Positions 32,914 through 41,867 of a stretch of 64,000 nucleotides of DNA are shown here, one piece after another. Where the stretch lies: the NCBI GenBank assembly GCA_963707965.1, contig CAVPRR010000004.1, positions 372,001-436,000 on the forward strand. The letters run 5' to 3'. The number at the start of each line of letters is the position of its first letter. Positions within the stretch are counted from its first letter, which is position 1. The notes beneath the pieces are model-generated. The model made no database searches. It was not told the DNA's origin and saw nothing but the letters and a program-made list of their open reading frames with translations. Made by a program: the position numbers and the translations under genes. Origin of the DNA: VRUE01 sp963707965 (GTDB lineage: Bacteria > Actinomycetota > Thermoleophilia > Solirubrobacterales > 70-9).

Positions 32914-34482
32914 TCAGCCGTCGATCGTGTACACGTCCTCGAACTTGCGGACGTGCATCGCCAGCAGCTGGCCGTACTCGACCTTGGCAGCGTCCGGGAA
33001 CGCTTTGTGGGCCTGTGCGTCGAACAGGAACCAGCCCTTGCCGAGTGCCTCGTGCGCATCGACGATGCCGCTCGACTCCTCGTCCTGGGTGAGGAAACCG
33101 GACCCTCCGGTGCGGAAGATCGCCGGGTCGAACTCGGCCACGACACCGCGGTCACCGGTCTTCACATCGTAGGCGACCATGCGGGCAAGCTGAGCGTTGT
33201 TGCCCGGGTCCTCCTGGATCAACAGGTTGCCCTTACCGTCGATTCCCATGTTGTCCGGCTTGTTCAGGTAGGGCGCCTCGGAGCCGTCGAGCAGCAGCTC
33301 GATCGTGCCGCCCAACCATGGCCGGTCGACGTCCTTGAAGCGGACGCGCCAGAGGCCGCCGCCGTCACGCGTAACCGCCGGCTCGGAGGGGACAACGCCG
33401 GGGGAGCCCTCGGTGGTGAGGACGTAGTAGTCGTTCGGGTGCCTCGGATCAAAGACCCCGTCCTCGATCCGGTTGAGGGTAAGGCCCTTCGCTTTCGCGT
33501 CCGCGTTCTGGCGGGCGCCGGAGCTGTCCCAGTCGACGACCTCGTCGGAGCCGAGCGTGAAGGGGACCGCTTTGCCTTTGCCGTATTCGGCGCGGAACTC
33601 GACGTCGTTCGACACGCCCTCGTCTTTGAGATCGAGAACGCGGTTGACTCCGTTGGTCAGTCCCGCCTCATCGAAGGCGTTGCCGGAGCTTTGCTTGGTG
33701 CCGGTGTAGACGAACAGCTGCCCGTCCGCGGAGTCGTCGTTGCCGATCACCAGCGTCCTGTCGCTGTCGTTGTAGGCAGCGATCGTGTTCTCCCATGAGA
33801 GCTGGCCGAGCAGAGGCAGCTGCTGCGCCTGCCCGGTCGGGGTCACGCCGAAAAGACGGCCCTCGTCGCCGTTCTCCTCGTTGGCGAGGTAGATCTGGCC
33901 CCTGTATCCGTTCCCGCTCGAGCGGTTGTAGAGCTGCTTCCACTTGGTGATGCTGCTCGAGCAGAAGCGGTTGAACTCCGCCGTCTGGGCGAGGAAGGTG
34001 TCACTCGGGTCGCGCGGGTTGACTCCGGCCGGCGACGGCATGGGCCCGTAGGTCTGGGTGATGTAGTTCCAGTAGCGGACGTCGGAGTCGATCAGGTCGC
34101 GGCCTTCCTCGACCTCGAAGCTGTCGGAGTCGATCTCGAGCTCGGAGACGAAGGCGCCCTTTTTCCCATGACGCCGGACGACGCCCTGGTTGTTGCGCAG
34201 CTCGTGGTTCATGAAGAGCCGGAAGTCGCGGTCGCCCTCTTCGGAACGCACCAGCCCGAGGCCGTCCGGGATGCCGACCATCTCGTAGCCGTTCGAGGCG
34301 GCGCCGTCGCCAACAGTCAGCAGCGACTTGACGCTGACGCCGTCGCCGACCGGGAGGACGTACGGTTTGGTCGTCGTGTTGGGGCCCGTGCCGGTGTCGC
34401 CCGGGGCGGCAATCGCTGTCGCGGTCGTCACGACCAGGATCAGCCCGGCCAGAGCGAACGCTTTGAGTCGTCGGGTGTTCAA
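32914..34482 (-). CDS. PhoX-like secreted protein (DUF839)
   Basis: 522 residues from TTG 34482, which has an excellent Shine-Dalgarno (GGAAGGAG) eight bases upstream; the longer frame to 34545 is rejected. Signal peptide (LKAFALAGLILVVTTATAIA) then a beta-propeller-like PhoX domain: FRLFMNHELRNNQG, YLANEENGDEGRLFGV, DDSADGQLFVYTGT, PDNMGIDGKGNLLIQEDPG. In true PhoX these segments bind calcium and iron for phosphomonoesterase activity; activity here is not proven. It has its own terminator. Confidence 0.82.
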   Translation of the reverse strand: MNTRRLKAFALAGLILVVTTATAIAAPGDTGTGPNTTTKPYVLPVGDGVSVKSLLTVGDGAASNGYEMVGIPDGLGLVRSEEGDRDFRLFMNHELRNNQGVVRRHGKKGAFVSELEIDSDSFEVEEGRDLIDSDVRYWNYITQTYGPMPSPAGVNPRDPSDTFLAQTAEFNRFCSSSITKWKQLYNRSSGNGYRGQIYLANEENGDEGRLFGVTPTGQAQQLPLLGQLSWENTIAAYNDSDRTLVIGNDDSADGQLFVYTGTKQSSGNAFDEAGLTNGVNRVLDLKDEGVSNDVEFRAEYGKGKAVPFTLGSDEVVDWDSSGARQNADAKAKGLTLNRIEDGVFDPRHPNDYYVLTTEGSPGVVPSEPAVTRDGGGLWRVRFKDVDRPWLGGTIELLLDGSEAPYLNKPDNMGIDGKGNLLIQEDPGNNAQLARMVAYDVKTGDRGVVAEFDPAIFRTGGSGFLTQDEESSGIVDAHEALGKGWFLFDAQAHKAFPDAAKVEYGQLLAMHVRKFEDVYTIDG

Positions 34483-34605
34483 GGGATTTCTCCTTCCGGG
34501 AGGTGGAATTTCCAGCCGGGCTGTCATCCCGGCTACACCCGTCATTTCTATGGTCGGAAGGCGCGACGAACGTTTAGCGGTCGTGAACTTCGCGTGACGC
34601 TGTCT

Positions 34606-35793
34606 TCACATCGCGGCGGCAAGACTGGGAGCGGCGCGGTAGGCCTCCCCGTGGCTCTGGCGCAGATCCTCGAGCAGGACGGCCGCGCGAGCGGCGCCGA
34701 TCAGCTCTGTCAGCTCAAGCGGCCCGCGCGGCCAGTTGAAGCCGAGCCGCATCGCGGTGTCCATGTCGGCCGGCGAGCCGACGCCCTCTTCGAGCGCGAA
34801 GGCCGCCTCGTTTGCGATCTGGGCGATGAGGCGGGGCAGGATGTCCTCGGCGGCGGGGTCGATCCTCCCGAGCTCAGCGGAATCCAGCGTCGGCGCCTCG
34901 ATGCCCAGGTCCGGGTCGGGCTCTCGGTGCGGGCCGTCACCGTAGGTGTAGAAGCCGCGACCGCCCTTGCGGCCCAGCAATCCCTCGCCCACCTTCCGCT
35001 CCTGGATCGCGTTCGGCCGCCAGCGCTCCGGCTCGCCGCCTTGGCGGTAGAAGGAGCGGGCGACGCTGAGGTTGACGTCGAGGCCGATCAGGTCGAGCAG
35101 CTCGAAGGGCCCCATCCGGAAACCACCGCCGAGGCGGCAGACACGGTCGATCGTCGGCGCGTCGGCGACACCGTCCTCGAGCATCCGCAGTGACTCCAGG
35201 GAGAACGGGCGGGCGAGGCGGTTGGCGATGAAGCCGGGGCTGTCCTTGGCGCGGATCGGCGTGCGGCCCATGCGCCGGCCGGCCTCCGTGGTCGCCTCCA
35301 GCGCCTCGCCGTTCGAGCGCTCGGTGGCGACGACCTCGACCAGCTTCATCAGCGCCGGGGGGTTGAAGAAGTGCATCCCGACCACGCGCTCGGGGTGGGG
35401 AGTGTTGGCGGCGATCGCCGTCACCGGAAGCGAGGACGTGTTGGTCGCGAGGATGGTGTCGGGGCCGCAGGCGCCGGTCAGCGCCGCGAACAGCTCTCGC
35501 TTCAGCTCGAGGTCCTCGGGCGCCGCCTCGATCACGAGGTCGCAGCCGGCGAGATCGGCCAGGCTGCGCGCCGGCAAGAGGCGCGCGGCGGCGGCGTCCG
35601 CGTCCTCGTTGCTCCACAGTTCGCGCTTCACACCCTTGGCAAGTGCCTCGGGCAGCCTTTCGAGCCCCTGCTCCAGGGCCTGGGCAACCGGATCGTGCAG
35701 TCTCGTCTCGTAACCGCCCAGGCAGGCGATCTGCGCGATGCCGGCACCCATCGTGCCGGCCCCGACGACCCCGATCCGCTCGACCGCGGTCAC
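34606..35793 (-). CDS. 3-hydroxyacyl-CoA dehydrogenase
   Basis: 395 residues from GTG 35793 (VTAVERIGVVGAGTMGAGIA). NAD-binding glycine motif at the N-terminus, catalytic His region VVGMHFFNPPALMKLVEVV (about 138), FIANRLARPFSLESLRMLE, and two C-terminal 3HCDH domains (MGPFELLDLIGLDVNLS and NWPRGPLELTELIGA). Oxidises 3-hydroxyacyl-CoA in beta-oxidation. The upstream extension to 35985 lies in the repeat-bearing spacer and is not supported. Confidence 0.92.
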   Translation of the reverse strand: MTAVERIGVVGAGTMGAGIAQIACLGGYETRLHDPVAQALEQGLERLPEALAKGVKRELWSNEDADAAAARLLPARSLADLAGCDLVIEAAPEDLELKRELFAALTGACGPDTILATNTSSLPVTAIAANTPHPERVVGMHFFNPPALMKLVEVVATERSNGEALEATTEAGRRMGRTPIRAKDSPGFIANRLARPFSLESLRMLEDGVADAPTIDRVCRLGGGFRMGPFELLDLIGLDVNLSVARSFYRQGGEPERWRPNAIQERKVGEGLLGRKGGRGFYTYGDGPHREPDPDLGIEAPTLDSAELGRIDPAAEDILPRLIAQIANEAAFALEEGVGSPADMDTAMRLGFNWPRGPLELTELIGAARAAVLLEDLRQSHGEAYRAAPSLAAAM

Positions 35794-35815
35794 GGGCCGA
35801 AAACACCCCCTCCAG

Positions 35816-35895
35816 GGTGCGAAATCGGCCCGTCGATCGCGGTCGGCTGGCGGCGGGACTGAAATGCACCCATTCGGTGCGAAATCGGCCCGTCG
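35816..35895. repeat. 20-nt direct repeat, 60-nt period, in the spacer between two beta-oxidation genes
   Basis: GGTGCGAAATCGGCCCGTCG occurs at 35816-35835 and 35876-35895, the second copy ending five bases before the enoyl-CoA hydratase stop triplet. Confidence 0.8.
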
Positions 35896-35899
35896 GCGG

Positions 35900-36670
35900 T
35901 CATTTTCCTCTGAACTTCGGCTCTCGCTTCTCCAGGAAGGCCTGCATTCCCTCGACCCGGTCCTCGGTCGCCATCGCCAGCTCATACAGGCGGCGCTCGT
36001 TCTCGAGCCCCGCCGAGAGCGCCGTCTCCTCGGCGGTCAGCACCGCCTGCTTGGCGAGGCGCGCGGCGATCGGCGGCCGCTCGGCGACGGTGCGGGCAAG
36101 CTCCATCGCCTCGGTCAGCCAGAGGTTCTTCTTCACCACCTTGTTGACCAGCCCGAACTTCAGCGCCATGTCCGAGTCGAAGCGGCGCCCGGTCAGCACG
36201 TACTCCATCGCCCGCTGCTTGCCGAGCACCCGCGCCAGCCGCTGTGTGCCGCCCCCGCCCGGGATGATCCCCAGCGTGATCTCCGGCTGGCCGAAGCGGG
36301 CCGTGTCGGAGGCGACGATCATGTCGCAGGCCAGGGCCAGCTCGCAGCCCCCGCCCAGCGCGTAGCCGGAGACCGCGGCGATGAGCGGCGTCTTCACGGC
36401 GGCGACCCGCCGCCAGAACGCGGCGGCAGGGTGGCGGAGCGCCTCCTCGAAGCTGCGCTCGCTCATCGCTTTGATGTCGGCGCCGGCGGCGAAGACCTCG
36501 TCGGACCCGGCGATCACTATGCAGCGCACCTCGGGGTCGGGGTCCAGCGCCTCCAGCTCGGAGGCGAGCCGCTCCATCATCTCGGGCGAGAGCGCGTTGC
36601 GGGCCTCGGGCCGGTTGAGGCGCAGCAGCGCGACGTGGCCGTCGCGTGAGCTTTCGAGGATCTCCGCCAC
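35900..36670 (-). CDS. Enoyl-CoA hydratase/isomerase family protein
   Basis: 256 residues, crotonase fold. Oxyanion-hole glycines in FAAGADIKAM (about 62) and SGYALGGGCELALACDM (about 98-114); catalytic glutamates in GGGCELALA and FGQPEITLGIIPGGGGTQRL. Adds water to trans-2-enoyl-CoA. GTG start directly abuts the stop of the acyl-CoA dehydrogenase. The RGK* end is followed by the direct repeat described. Confidence 0.93.
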   Translation of the reverse strand: MAEILESSRDGHVALLRLNRPEARNALSPEMMERLASELEALDPDPEVRCIVIAGSDEVFAAGADIKAMSERSFEEALRHPAAAFWRRVAAVKTPLIAAVSGYALGGGCELALACDMIVASDTARFGQPEITLGIIPGGGGTQRLARVLGKQRAMEYVLTGRRFDSDMALKFGLVNKVVKKNLWLTEAMELARTVAERPPIAARLAKQAVLTAEETALSAGLENERRLYELAMATEDRVEGMQAFLEKREPKFRGK

Positions 36671-37840
36671 CTATTCGGCCTTCATCGGGGTCATCGCGTT
36701 GATACCGGTCGCGGCACGGCCGATGATCAGCTTCTGGATCTGCGACGTCCCCTCGTACAGCGTCGTCACGCGGGCGTCTCGCAGGTAGCGCTCGACCGGA
36801 TAGTCATCGACATAGCCGGCCCCGCCGTGGACCTGGATCGCCAGGTTCGCGCACTCGACCGCGGACTCGGTCGCGTAGAGCTTCGCCACAGAGGTCTCCA
36901 TCGTGTTCGGCTTGCCTTCGTCCTTCAGCGCCCCGGCCCGGTAGACAAGCATCCGGGCCGCGTCCCTCTTGACGATCATGTCGGCGATCATCTCCTGGAC
37001 CAGCTGGAAGCGGGCCAGCGGCACACCGAACTGCTTGCGCTCGGTCGCGTACTGCACCGAGGCGTCCACGCAGCCGTCGCAGATCCCGACGCAGCCGGCG
37101 GCGACGCTGTAGCGGCCGTTGTCGAGCGCGCTCATCGCCACCTTGAAGCCGTCGCCGATCTCGCCCAGCATCGCATCGTCGCCGACCTCGACCTCGTCCA
37201 ATGAGAGCTCCGCGGTGTCGGAGGAGCGCAGGCCGAGCTTGCCGTGGATCTCCTGGGCGCTGAATCCCTTGCTGTCGTTCGGCACCAGGAAGCAGGCGAG
37301 CCCGCGGTGCTGCTTCTCCGGGTCGGTCTGGGCGAAGATCAGCGCCACCTCGGAGAAGTTGCCCAGCGAGATCCACATCTTCTGGCCGCTGATCGACCAG
37401 CCCGCGTCGGTCTTCGTCGCCCGGGTCCGGAGGTTGGCGGCATCGGAGCCCGTGTCGGGCTCGGTCAGCCCGAAGCAACCGAGCGCCTCGCCCGAGCAGA
37501 GCCGCGGCAGCCACTTCTGCTTCTGCTCCTCGGTGCCCCAGCGCTCGATCGAGCCCGCGACCAGCGAGGTTTGCACCGAGACGACGGTGCGTGCCGAGGA
37601 GTCGGCGCGGCCGACCTGCTCGACGATCAGGCCGTAGCCGATGTAGTCGAGGCCGCGGCCGCCGTACTCCTCCGCGACGGGGGCTCCCAGGTAGCCGACC
37701 TCGCCCAGCTTGTGCGCGAGCTCGCGGTCGAAGCGGGCGGCGCGGTCGTTGTCGCGCACCCTCGGGGCGATCTCGCGGTCGGCGAACTCACGCGCCGAGT
37801 CCGAGATCAGTCGCTGCTCGTCGGTCAACTGGAAGTCCAT
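36671..37840 (-). CDS. Acyl-CoA dehydrogenase
   Basis: 389 residues. FAD/substrate motifs CFGLTEPDTGSDAANLRTRA (about 131-150) and WISLGNFSEVALIFAQT, plus YLRDARVTTLYEGTSQIQKL with the catalytic Glu (YEGTSQI, about 367). Short-/medium-chain type by length. Introduces the alpha-beta double bond, passing electrons to ETF. Likely cotranscribed with the downstream hydratase. Confidence 0.94.
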   Translation of the reverse strand: MDFQLTDEQRLISDSAREFADREIAPRVRDNDRAARFDRELAHKLGEVGYLGAPVAEEYGGRGLDYIGYGLIVEQVGRADSSARTVVSVQTSLVAGSIERWGTEEQKQKWLPRLCSGEALGCFGLTEPDTGSDAANLRTRATKTDAGWSISGQKMWISLGNFSEVALIFAQTDPEKQHRGLACFLVPNDSKGFSAQEIHGKLGLRSSDTAELSLDEVEVGDDAMLGEIGDGFKVAMSALDNGRYSVAAGCVGICDGCVDASVQYATERKQFGVPLARFQLVQEMIADMIVKRDAARMLVYRAGALKDEGKPNTMETSVAKLYATESAVECANLAIQVHGGAGYVDDYPVERYLRDARVTTLYEGTSQIQKLIIGRAATGINAMTPMKAE

Positions 37841-37877
37841 CTCACCCCTGCTTTCTGTTTCTTGTCAGGCGTCTCGG

Positions 37878-38672
37878 TCATGGCAGCTCGTCTCCCAGCG
37901 TCGCCGCGAATGCCTCCCGCGCCTCGCGCGTGCGTGGCCCGGGGGCGTCGGGAAGCTCATTGCCGTCGATGGCGGCCACCGTCTGGATCTCGCGGGTGGT
38001 CGAGGCGAGGAAGGCCTCGTGCGCGGCGCGCAGGTCGGTGACCGGCCAGGCGCCCTCTTCGACGTGGAGCGCCTTGACGAGGCGGTCGCGGGTGATCGAC
38101 TCCAGCACTCCCAACACCAGCGCGGGCGTGCGCAGGGCGCCCTGCGGGGAGACCCAGAAGATCGCTGAGGTCGGCGGCTCCAGCACCGTGCCGTCGGGCT
38201 GTACGAGGACGGCCTCGTCGGCGCCCTGCGCCTGGGCGAGCCTGGTCGCCTGCATGTTGGCGGCGTAGGAGAGCGACTTGACCCCGTTGAGGATCACCGA
38301 CGGGCAGTAGGTGACGGTGGCAAGGCGCAGTGTCTCGGCGTGGGGCGGCAGCGGCTCGGTTGCGGCGATGCGGCGGCCCCCCCGCGTGACGATCAAGCGC
38401 AACTGGCCGTCCGCCTCGCCCGCCTCGGCAAGGACGGCTTCGATCTCCCGCTCCAGGGCGTCCCGGTCGAACTCGAGCTGGATTGCCGCCGCCGATCGCT
38501 CCAGCCGGTCGAGATGGTCGGCCAGCGCAAAGAGCCTGCCGCCGTAGATTCGGATCACCTCGAATGCCCCGTCGCCGCGGTAGAGGCCATCGTCGCGAAG
38601 CGGCACGGTTGCCTCCCCGGTGGGAGAGATCCTCCCGTCGACGCTTGCCAGCTCGGTCACGGTGCTTGACAT
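37878..38672 (-). CDS. Class IV aminotransferase (BCAT/ADC-lyase/DAAT fold)
   Basis: 264 residues. PLP lysine in GVKSLSYAANMQA (about 150), DDGLYRGDGAFEVIRIYGG near the N-terminus, DEAVLVQPDGTVLEPPTSAI and FLASTTREIQTVAAIDG. Specificity cannot be fixed between branched-chain, D-amino acid or aminodeoxychorismate substrates; the sequence lacks clear IlvE hallmarks. Start ATG 38672 (MSSTVTELASV). Its position amid beta-oxidation genes is odd. Confidence 0.85.
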   Translation of the reverse strand: MSSTVTELASVDGRISPTGEATVPLRDDGLYRGDGAFEVIRIYGGRLFALADHLDRLERSAAAIQLEFDRDALEREIEAVLAEAGEADGQLRLIVTRGGRRIAATEPLPPHAETLRLATVTYCPSVILNGVKSLSYAANMQATRLAQAQGADEAVLVQPDGTVLEPPTSAIFWVSPQGALRTPALVLGVLESITRDRLVKALHVEEGAWPVTDLRAAHEAFLASTTREIQTVAAIDGNELPDAPGPRTREAREAFAATLGDELP

Positions 38673-38750
38673 CGGCGCGGCGAGGCTATCGGTTCCCCCG
38701 CTGCGCAACACGCTTTCCACGCAATGCATGGAGAACGTGTTGCGGGCTGG

Positions 38751-39950
38751 TCATGCGGCCTCGAAAACAGTCGCCAGGCCCTGGCCGACGCCGACGCAAA
38801 GGGTGGCAATCCCGTAGCGGCCGCCGCGGCGGCGCAGCTCGTGCAGGAGCGTCGTGGTGAGGCGGGCGCCGGAGCAGCCGAGCGGGTGGCCAAGCGCGAT
38901 CGCGCCGCCGTTGACGTTGAGCCGCTCCTCGTCGATTCCGAGCTCGCCGACGCAGGCGAGGACCTGTGCGGCGAATGCCTCGTTCAGCTCGATCAGGTCG
39001 ATCTCCTCGAGGCCGAGGCCGGCGGCAGCCAGGGCGCGCGGCACGGCGACGGCGGGGCCGATCCCCATGTAGGCGGGGTCGACGCCGGCCACCCCAAAGG
39101 AGACGATCCGCGCCAGCGGCTTGGCGCCGAGCCGCTCGACCCCCGCCTCGGAGGCGACCAGCGTGCAGGCCGCGCCGTCGTTGAGCGTCGAGGCGTTGCC
39201 GGCGGTCACGGTGCCGCCCTCGCGGAAGACCGGCCGCAGCTTCGACATCTTCTCCAGCGAGGCGTCCGGGCGCGGCCCCTCATCCGCGGAGACCGTCACG
39301 GTGTCCCGACCCTTCGGCACCTCGATCGGGACGATCTCCTCCGCGAACAGGCCGCCCTCGGCGGCCACGACCGCCCGCTGGTGGCTGCGCAGCCCGTAGG
39401 CGTCCTGCGCCTCGCGATCGATCCCGTAGCGCTCGGCGACGTTCTCCGCGGTCTCGCCCATCGACTCGGTCGAGATCCCAAGCTCGCGCATCCGAGGGTT
39501 GACGAGGCGCCAGCCCAGCGTCGTGTCGTGCATCGTCTGCTCGCCGCGCGGCAGGCCGCGTTCCGGCTTGGGGACCACCCAGGGAGCTCGGCTCATCGAC
39601 TCGACCCCGCCGGCAAGGTAGAAGTCGCCCTCGCCGAGCTTCACCGCGCGGGCCGCCGCGTTGATCGCCTCCAGCCCCGACGCGCAGAGTCGGTTGACGG
39701 TCGCCCCCGGCACGCTCGACGGCAGGCCCGCCAGCAGCGCCGCCATGCGCGCGACGTCGCGATTGTCCTCGCCTGCCTGGTTGGCGGCGCCGAAGTAGAC
39801 GTCGGTGACGTCCTCGGGGTCGACGCCCGTCCGCTCGACGGCGGCGCGGATCACATCGGCTGCGAGGTCGTCCGGGCGCGCCCCGGAGAGTGCCCCGCGG
39901 TAGGCGCCCATCGGGGTGCGGATCGCGTCGACGATGTATGCCTCTGCCAT
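38751..39950 (-). CDS. Acetyl-CoA C-acyltransferase (thiolase)
   Basis: 399 residues from ATG 39950 (MAEAYIVDAIRTPMGAYRG). Nucleophilic Cys in VNRLCASGLEAINAAARAV (about 90), GGVESMSRAPWV, His in GGAIALGHPLGCSGAR (about 350) and the second Cys in TLCVGVGQGLATVFE. Cleaves 3-ketoacyl-CoA at the last step of beta-oxidation (or, in the reverse direction, condenses acyl-CoAs). The in-frame extension to 40505 runs across other genes and is not coding. Confidence 0.94.
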   Translation of the reverse strand: MAEAYIVDAIRTPMGAYRGALSGARPDDLAADVIRAAVERTGVDPEDVTDVYFGAANQAGEDNRDVARMAALLAGLPSSVPGATVNRLCASGLEAINAAARAVKLGEGDFYLAGGVESMSRAPWVVPKPERGLPRGEQTMHDTTLGWRLVNPRMRELGISTESMGETAENVAERYGIDREAQDAYGLRSHQRAVVAAEGGLFAEEIVPIEVPKGRDTVTVSADEGPRPDASLEKMSKLRPVFREGGTVTAGNASTLNDGAACTLVASEAGVERLGAKPLARIVSFGVAGVDPAYMGIGPAVAVPRALAAAGLGLEEIDLIELNEAFAAQVLACVGELGIDEERLNVNGGAIALGHPLGCSGARLTTTLLHELRRRGGRYGIATLCVGVGQGLATVFEAA

Positions 39951-40007
39951 CGATCGAGGATTAAACAGGTCTGCATGAGACCAGGGGCGCGCGCGTATCC
40001 TTGACCC

Positions 40008-40301
40008 GTGGGCTTTGTCCTGGCAACGGTCGCCATGCTGCTCGTTCTGGTAGGTGTCCTGCTGGTGGTTGGTCACTTCTATCCGGGGAGCAGCGCCGAT
40101 CTGGTCGACTGGAAGCCGACCCGCTCCCCGGCACTCGAGGCGCAGAACGAGATCGACGACATCCAGCAGATGCTGGATGCGCAGAACGCGATACGCCGCC
40201 GGCGCGGCGCCCCGGAGCGCACCGAGCAGGAGCTGCGCCAGGAAGTGGAGGTCGACGAGCTCACACGCCTGCGACGCCAGAACCCGTCGGGGACCGACTG
40301 A
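40008..40301 (+). CDS. Small membrane-anchored protein
   Basis: 97 residues, GTG start. One N-terminal transmembrane helix (GFVLATVAMLLVLVGVLLVV), then a charged helical tail (EAQNEIDDIQQMLDAQNAIR and onwards) that could form a coiled coil. Resembles small actinobacterial single-span proteins of unknown role. It starts 57 nt from the divergent thiolase and precedes the Rossmann protein by 10 nt. Confidence 0.7.
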   Translation: MGFVLATVAMLLVLVGVLLVVGHFYPGSSADLVDWKPTRSPALEAQNEIDDIQQMLDAQNAIRRRRGAPERTEQELRQEVEVDELTRLRRQNPSGTD

Positions 40302-40311
40302 GAGCAGCTGG

Positions 40312-40800
40312 ATGGCGCGCGCATTGATCGTCGGTTGTGGTTGCCGCGGGCGGATGCTCGCAGAGCGGCTCCTCGAAGAGCGGTGGGCGGTACGGGGGAC
40401 GAGCCGCCGCCAGGAGGGGCTGGAGGCGATCGGGCAGGCGGGGATCGAGCCTGCCCTTGCCGACCCCGACCGGCCGGGAACCCTGCTCGAGCTGGTCGGC
40501 GACATCGCAGTCGTCCACTGGCTGCTCGGCTCGGCGCAGGGCGATGAGGAGGAGATCGCCGCGATTCACGGGCCGCGCCTGGAGCACACTCTGGAAAGGC
40601 TGGTCGACACGCCGGTGCGGGGCTTTGTCTATGAGGCGGCCGGCGATGTCTCGCGTGACCATCTGGAACGGGGTGAGGCAGCGGCGCGGGCCGCGGCGGA
40701 GACCTGGCGGATCCCGGTCGAGGTGGTCGGCGCCGATCCGGCCGACCCCAACGCCTGGGCGGAGAGCATGCTGGCCGCGACGCTGCGGCTGATCGGCTGA
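40312..40800 (+). CDS. NAD(P)-binding Rossmann-fold protein
   Basis: 162 residues with N-terminal dinucleotide motif ALIVGCGCRGRMLAERLLEE, then GTSRRQEGLEAI and a DPDRPGTLLE element. It resembles the short NAD-dependent epimerase/dehydratase-like family but lacks the Tyr-Lys pair, so it may bind nucleotides without being a normal SDR. The stop and preceding codons (LIG*) are repeated three further times downstream. Confidence 0.7.
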   Translation: MARALIVGCGCRGRMLAERLLEERWAVRGTSRRQEGLEAIGQAGIEPALADPDRPGTLLELVGDIAVVHWLLGSAQGDEEEIAAIHGPRLEHTLERLVDTPVRGFVYEAAGDVSRDHLERGEAAARAAAETWRIPVEVVGADPADPNAWAESMLAATLRLIG

Positions 40801-40885
40801 GCCGCCGGAGGGACGATCGGCTGAGCCGCCGGAGGGACGATCGGCTGAGCCGCTCGGAGGGACGATCGGCTGAGCCGCCGAGGGG
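40791..40885 (+). repeat. 24-nt tandem array carrying repeated stop codons
   Basis: GCCGCCGGAGGGACGATCGG-CTGA occurs at 40801-40824 and 40825-40848, with a 25-nt variant at 40849-40873 and a further partial copy. Each ends with the gene's own terminal sequence GATCGGCTGA (40791-40800). Confidence 0.92.
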
Positions 40886-40973
40886 CCGGCCAACGCCCGA
40901 CGCAAAGCCGCACCGGGCTAGACTCGGATCGGCTTTGGACAGTCGACAACGCGCACTGACACGGAGGCTGCGG

Positions 40974-41834
40974 ATGAGCTACGCGAAGGATGTCCTGGTC
41001 GAGACCGATTGGGTCGCTGAGCATCTCCACGACGACTCGATCCGCATCATCGAGGTGGACGAGAACCCAGCCCTCTACGCCGACGCTCACATCCCGGGCG
41101 CGATCGGCTTCGACTGGAAGGTGGACCTCCAGGACCAGGTGAGGCGCGACTTCCTCGGCCCAGAGGACTTCGGTGCGCTGATGGCCAGCCGCGGAATCTC
41201 AAACGACCACACCGTCGTCCTCTACGGCGACCGCAACAACTGGTTCGCGGCCTATACGTACTGGTACTTCCGCTACTACGGCCACGACAAGGTGAAACTG
41301 ATCAACGGGCCGCGCGAGAAGTGGATCAACGAGGGTCGCGAAACCAGCACGGAGGCGCCCGACCACCCCGCCGCGACCTTCACCGCGCAGCAGGGCGACG
41401 ACTCGATTCGGGCCTTCCGCGACGACGTTCGCGAGGCGATCGACTCGTCCACGAACCTGGTCGACGTCCGCAGCCCGCAGGAGTACACGGGGGAGCTGAT
41501 CGCGCCGGCCGGCTACGAGCAGGAGGGCGCCCAGCGCGCCGGGCACATCCCCGGCGCCGCGTCGGTCCCCTGGGCCCAGGCGGTCACCGAGGAGGGCACG
41601 TTCAAGTCGGCCGAGGAGCTGCGCGAGCTGTACACCTCTAAGGGCGTGCTCGGGGACGGGGCACCGGTCATCGCCTACTGCCGGATCGGTGAGCGCTCGG
41701 CCCACACCTGGTTCGTCCTGCACGAGCTGCTGGGCGAGGGCGACGTCAAGAACTACGACGGCTCCTGGACCGAGTGGGGGAACCTGGTCGGAATGCCGAT
41801 CGAGAAGGACGTCCAGATCGAGAAGGACGTCTGA
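40974..41834 (+). CDS. Thiosulfate/3-mercaptopyruvate-type sulfurtransferase (two rhodanese domains)
   Basis: 286 residues. The inactive N-terminal rhodanese domain (IIEVDENPALYADAHIPGAI) and active C-terminal domain (LVDVRSPQEYTGE, GHIPGAASVPW) with the catalytic Cys in VIAYCRIGERSAHTW (about 241). CRIGERS, as in actinobacterial SseA/CysA-like enzymes. Transfers sulfane sulfur to an acceptor. The C-terminal residues EKDVQIEKDV are an 18-nt duplication that ends exactly at the stop. ATG 40974 follows GGAGGCTGCGG. Confidence 0.92.
   Translation: MSYAKDVLVETDWVAEHLHDDSIRIIEVDENPALYADAHIPGAIGFDWKVDLQDQVRRDFLGPEDFGALMASRGISNDHTVVLYGDRNNWFAAYTYWYFRYYGHDKVKLINGPREKWINEGRETSTEAPDHPAATFTAQQGDDSIRAFRDDVREAIDSSTNLVDVRSPQEYTGELIAPAGYEQEGAQRAGHIPGAASVPWAQAVTEEGTFKSAEELRELYTSKGVLGDGAPVIAYCRIGERSAHTWFVLHELLGEGDVKNYDGSWTEWGNLVGMPIEKDVQIEKDV
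41799..41834 (+). repeat. 18-nt tandem duplication at the sulfurtransferase 3' end
   Basis: ATCGAGAAGGACGTCCAG (41799-41816) is followed by ATCGAGAAGGACGTCTGA (41817-41834), the second copy ending in the stop codon. Confidence 0.9.
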
Positions 41835-41867
41835 GATGGCTGCAAGCCGGCGTCGACGTTTGCCGCT

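Noticed and set aside
34483..34605. PHO-box-like element (GTTCAC on the minus strand) before the PhoX-like gene
   Set aside because: Only one well-matched unit; the 11-nt direct repeat needed for a PhoP site is not convincing.
38751..40505. Thiolase frame extended to 40505
   Set aside because: The extension covers the genes at 40008 and 40312; ATG 39950 gives a full thiolase.
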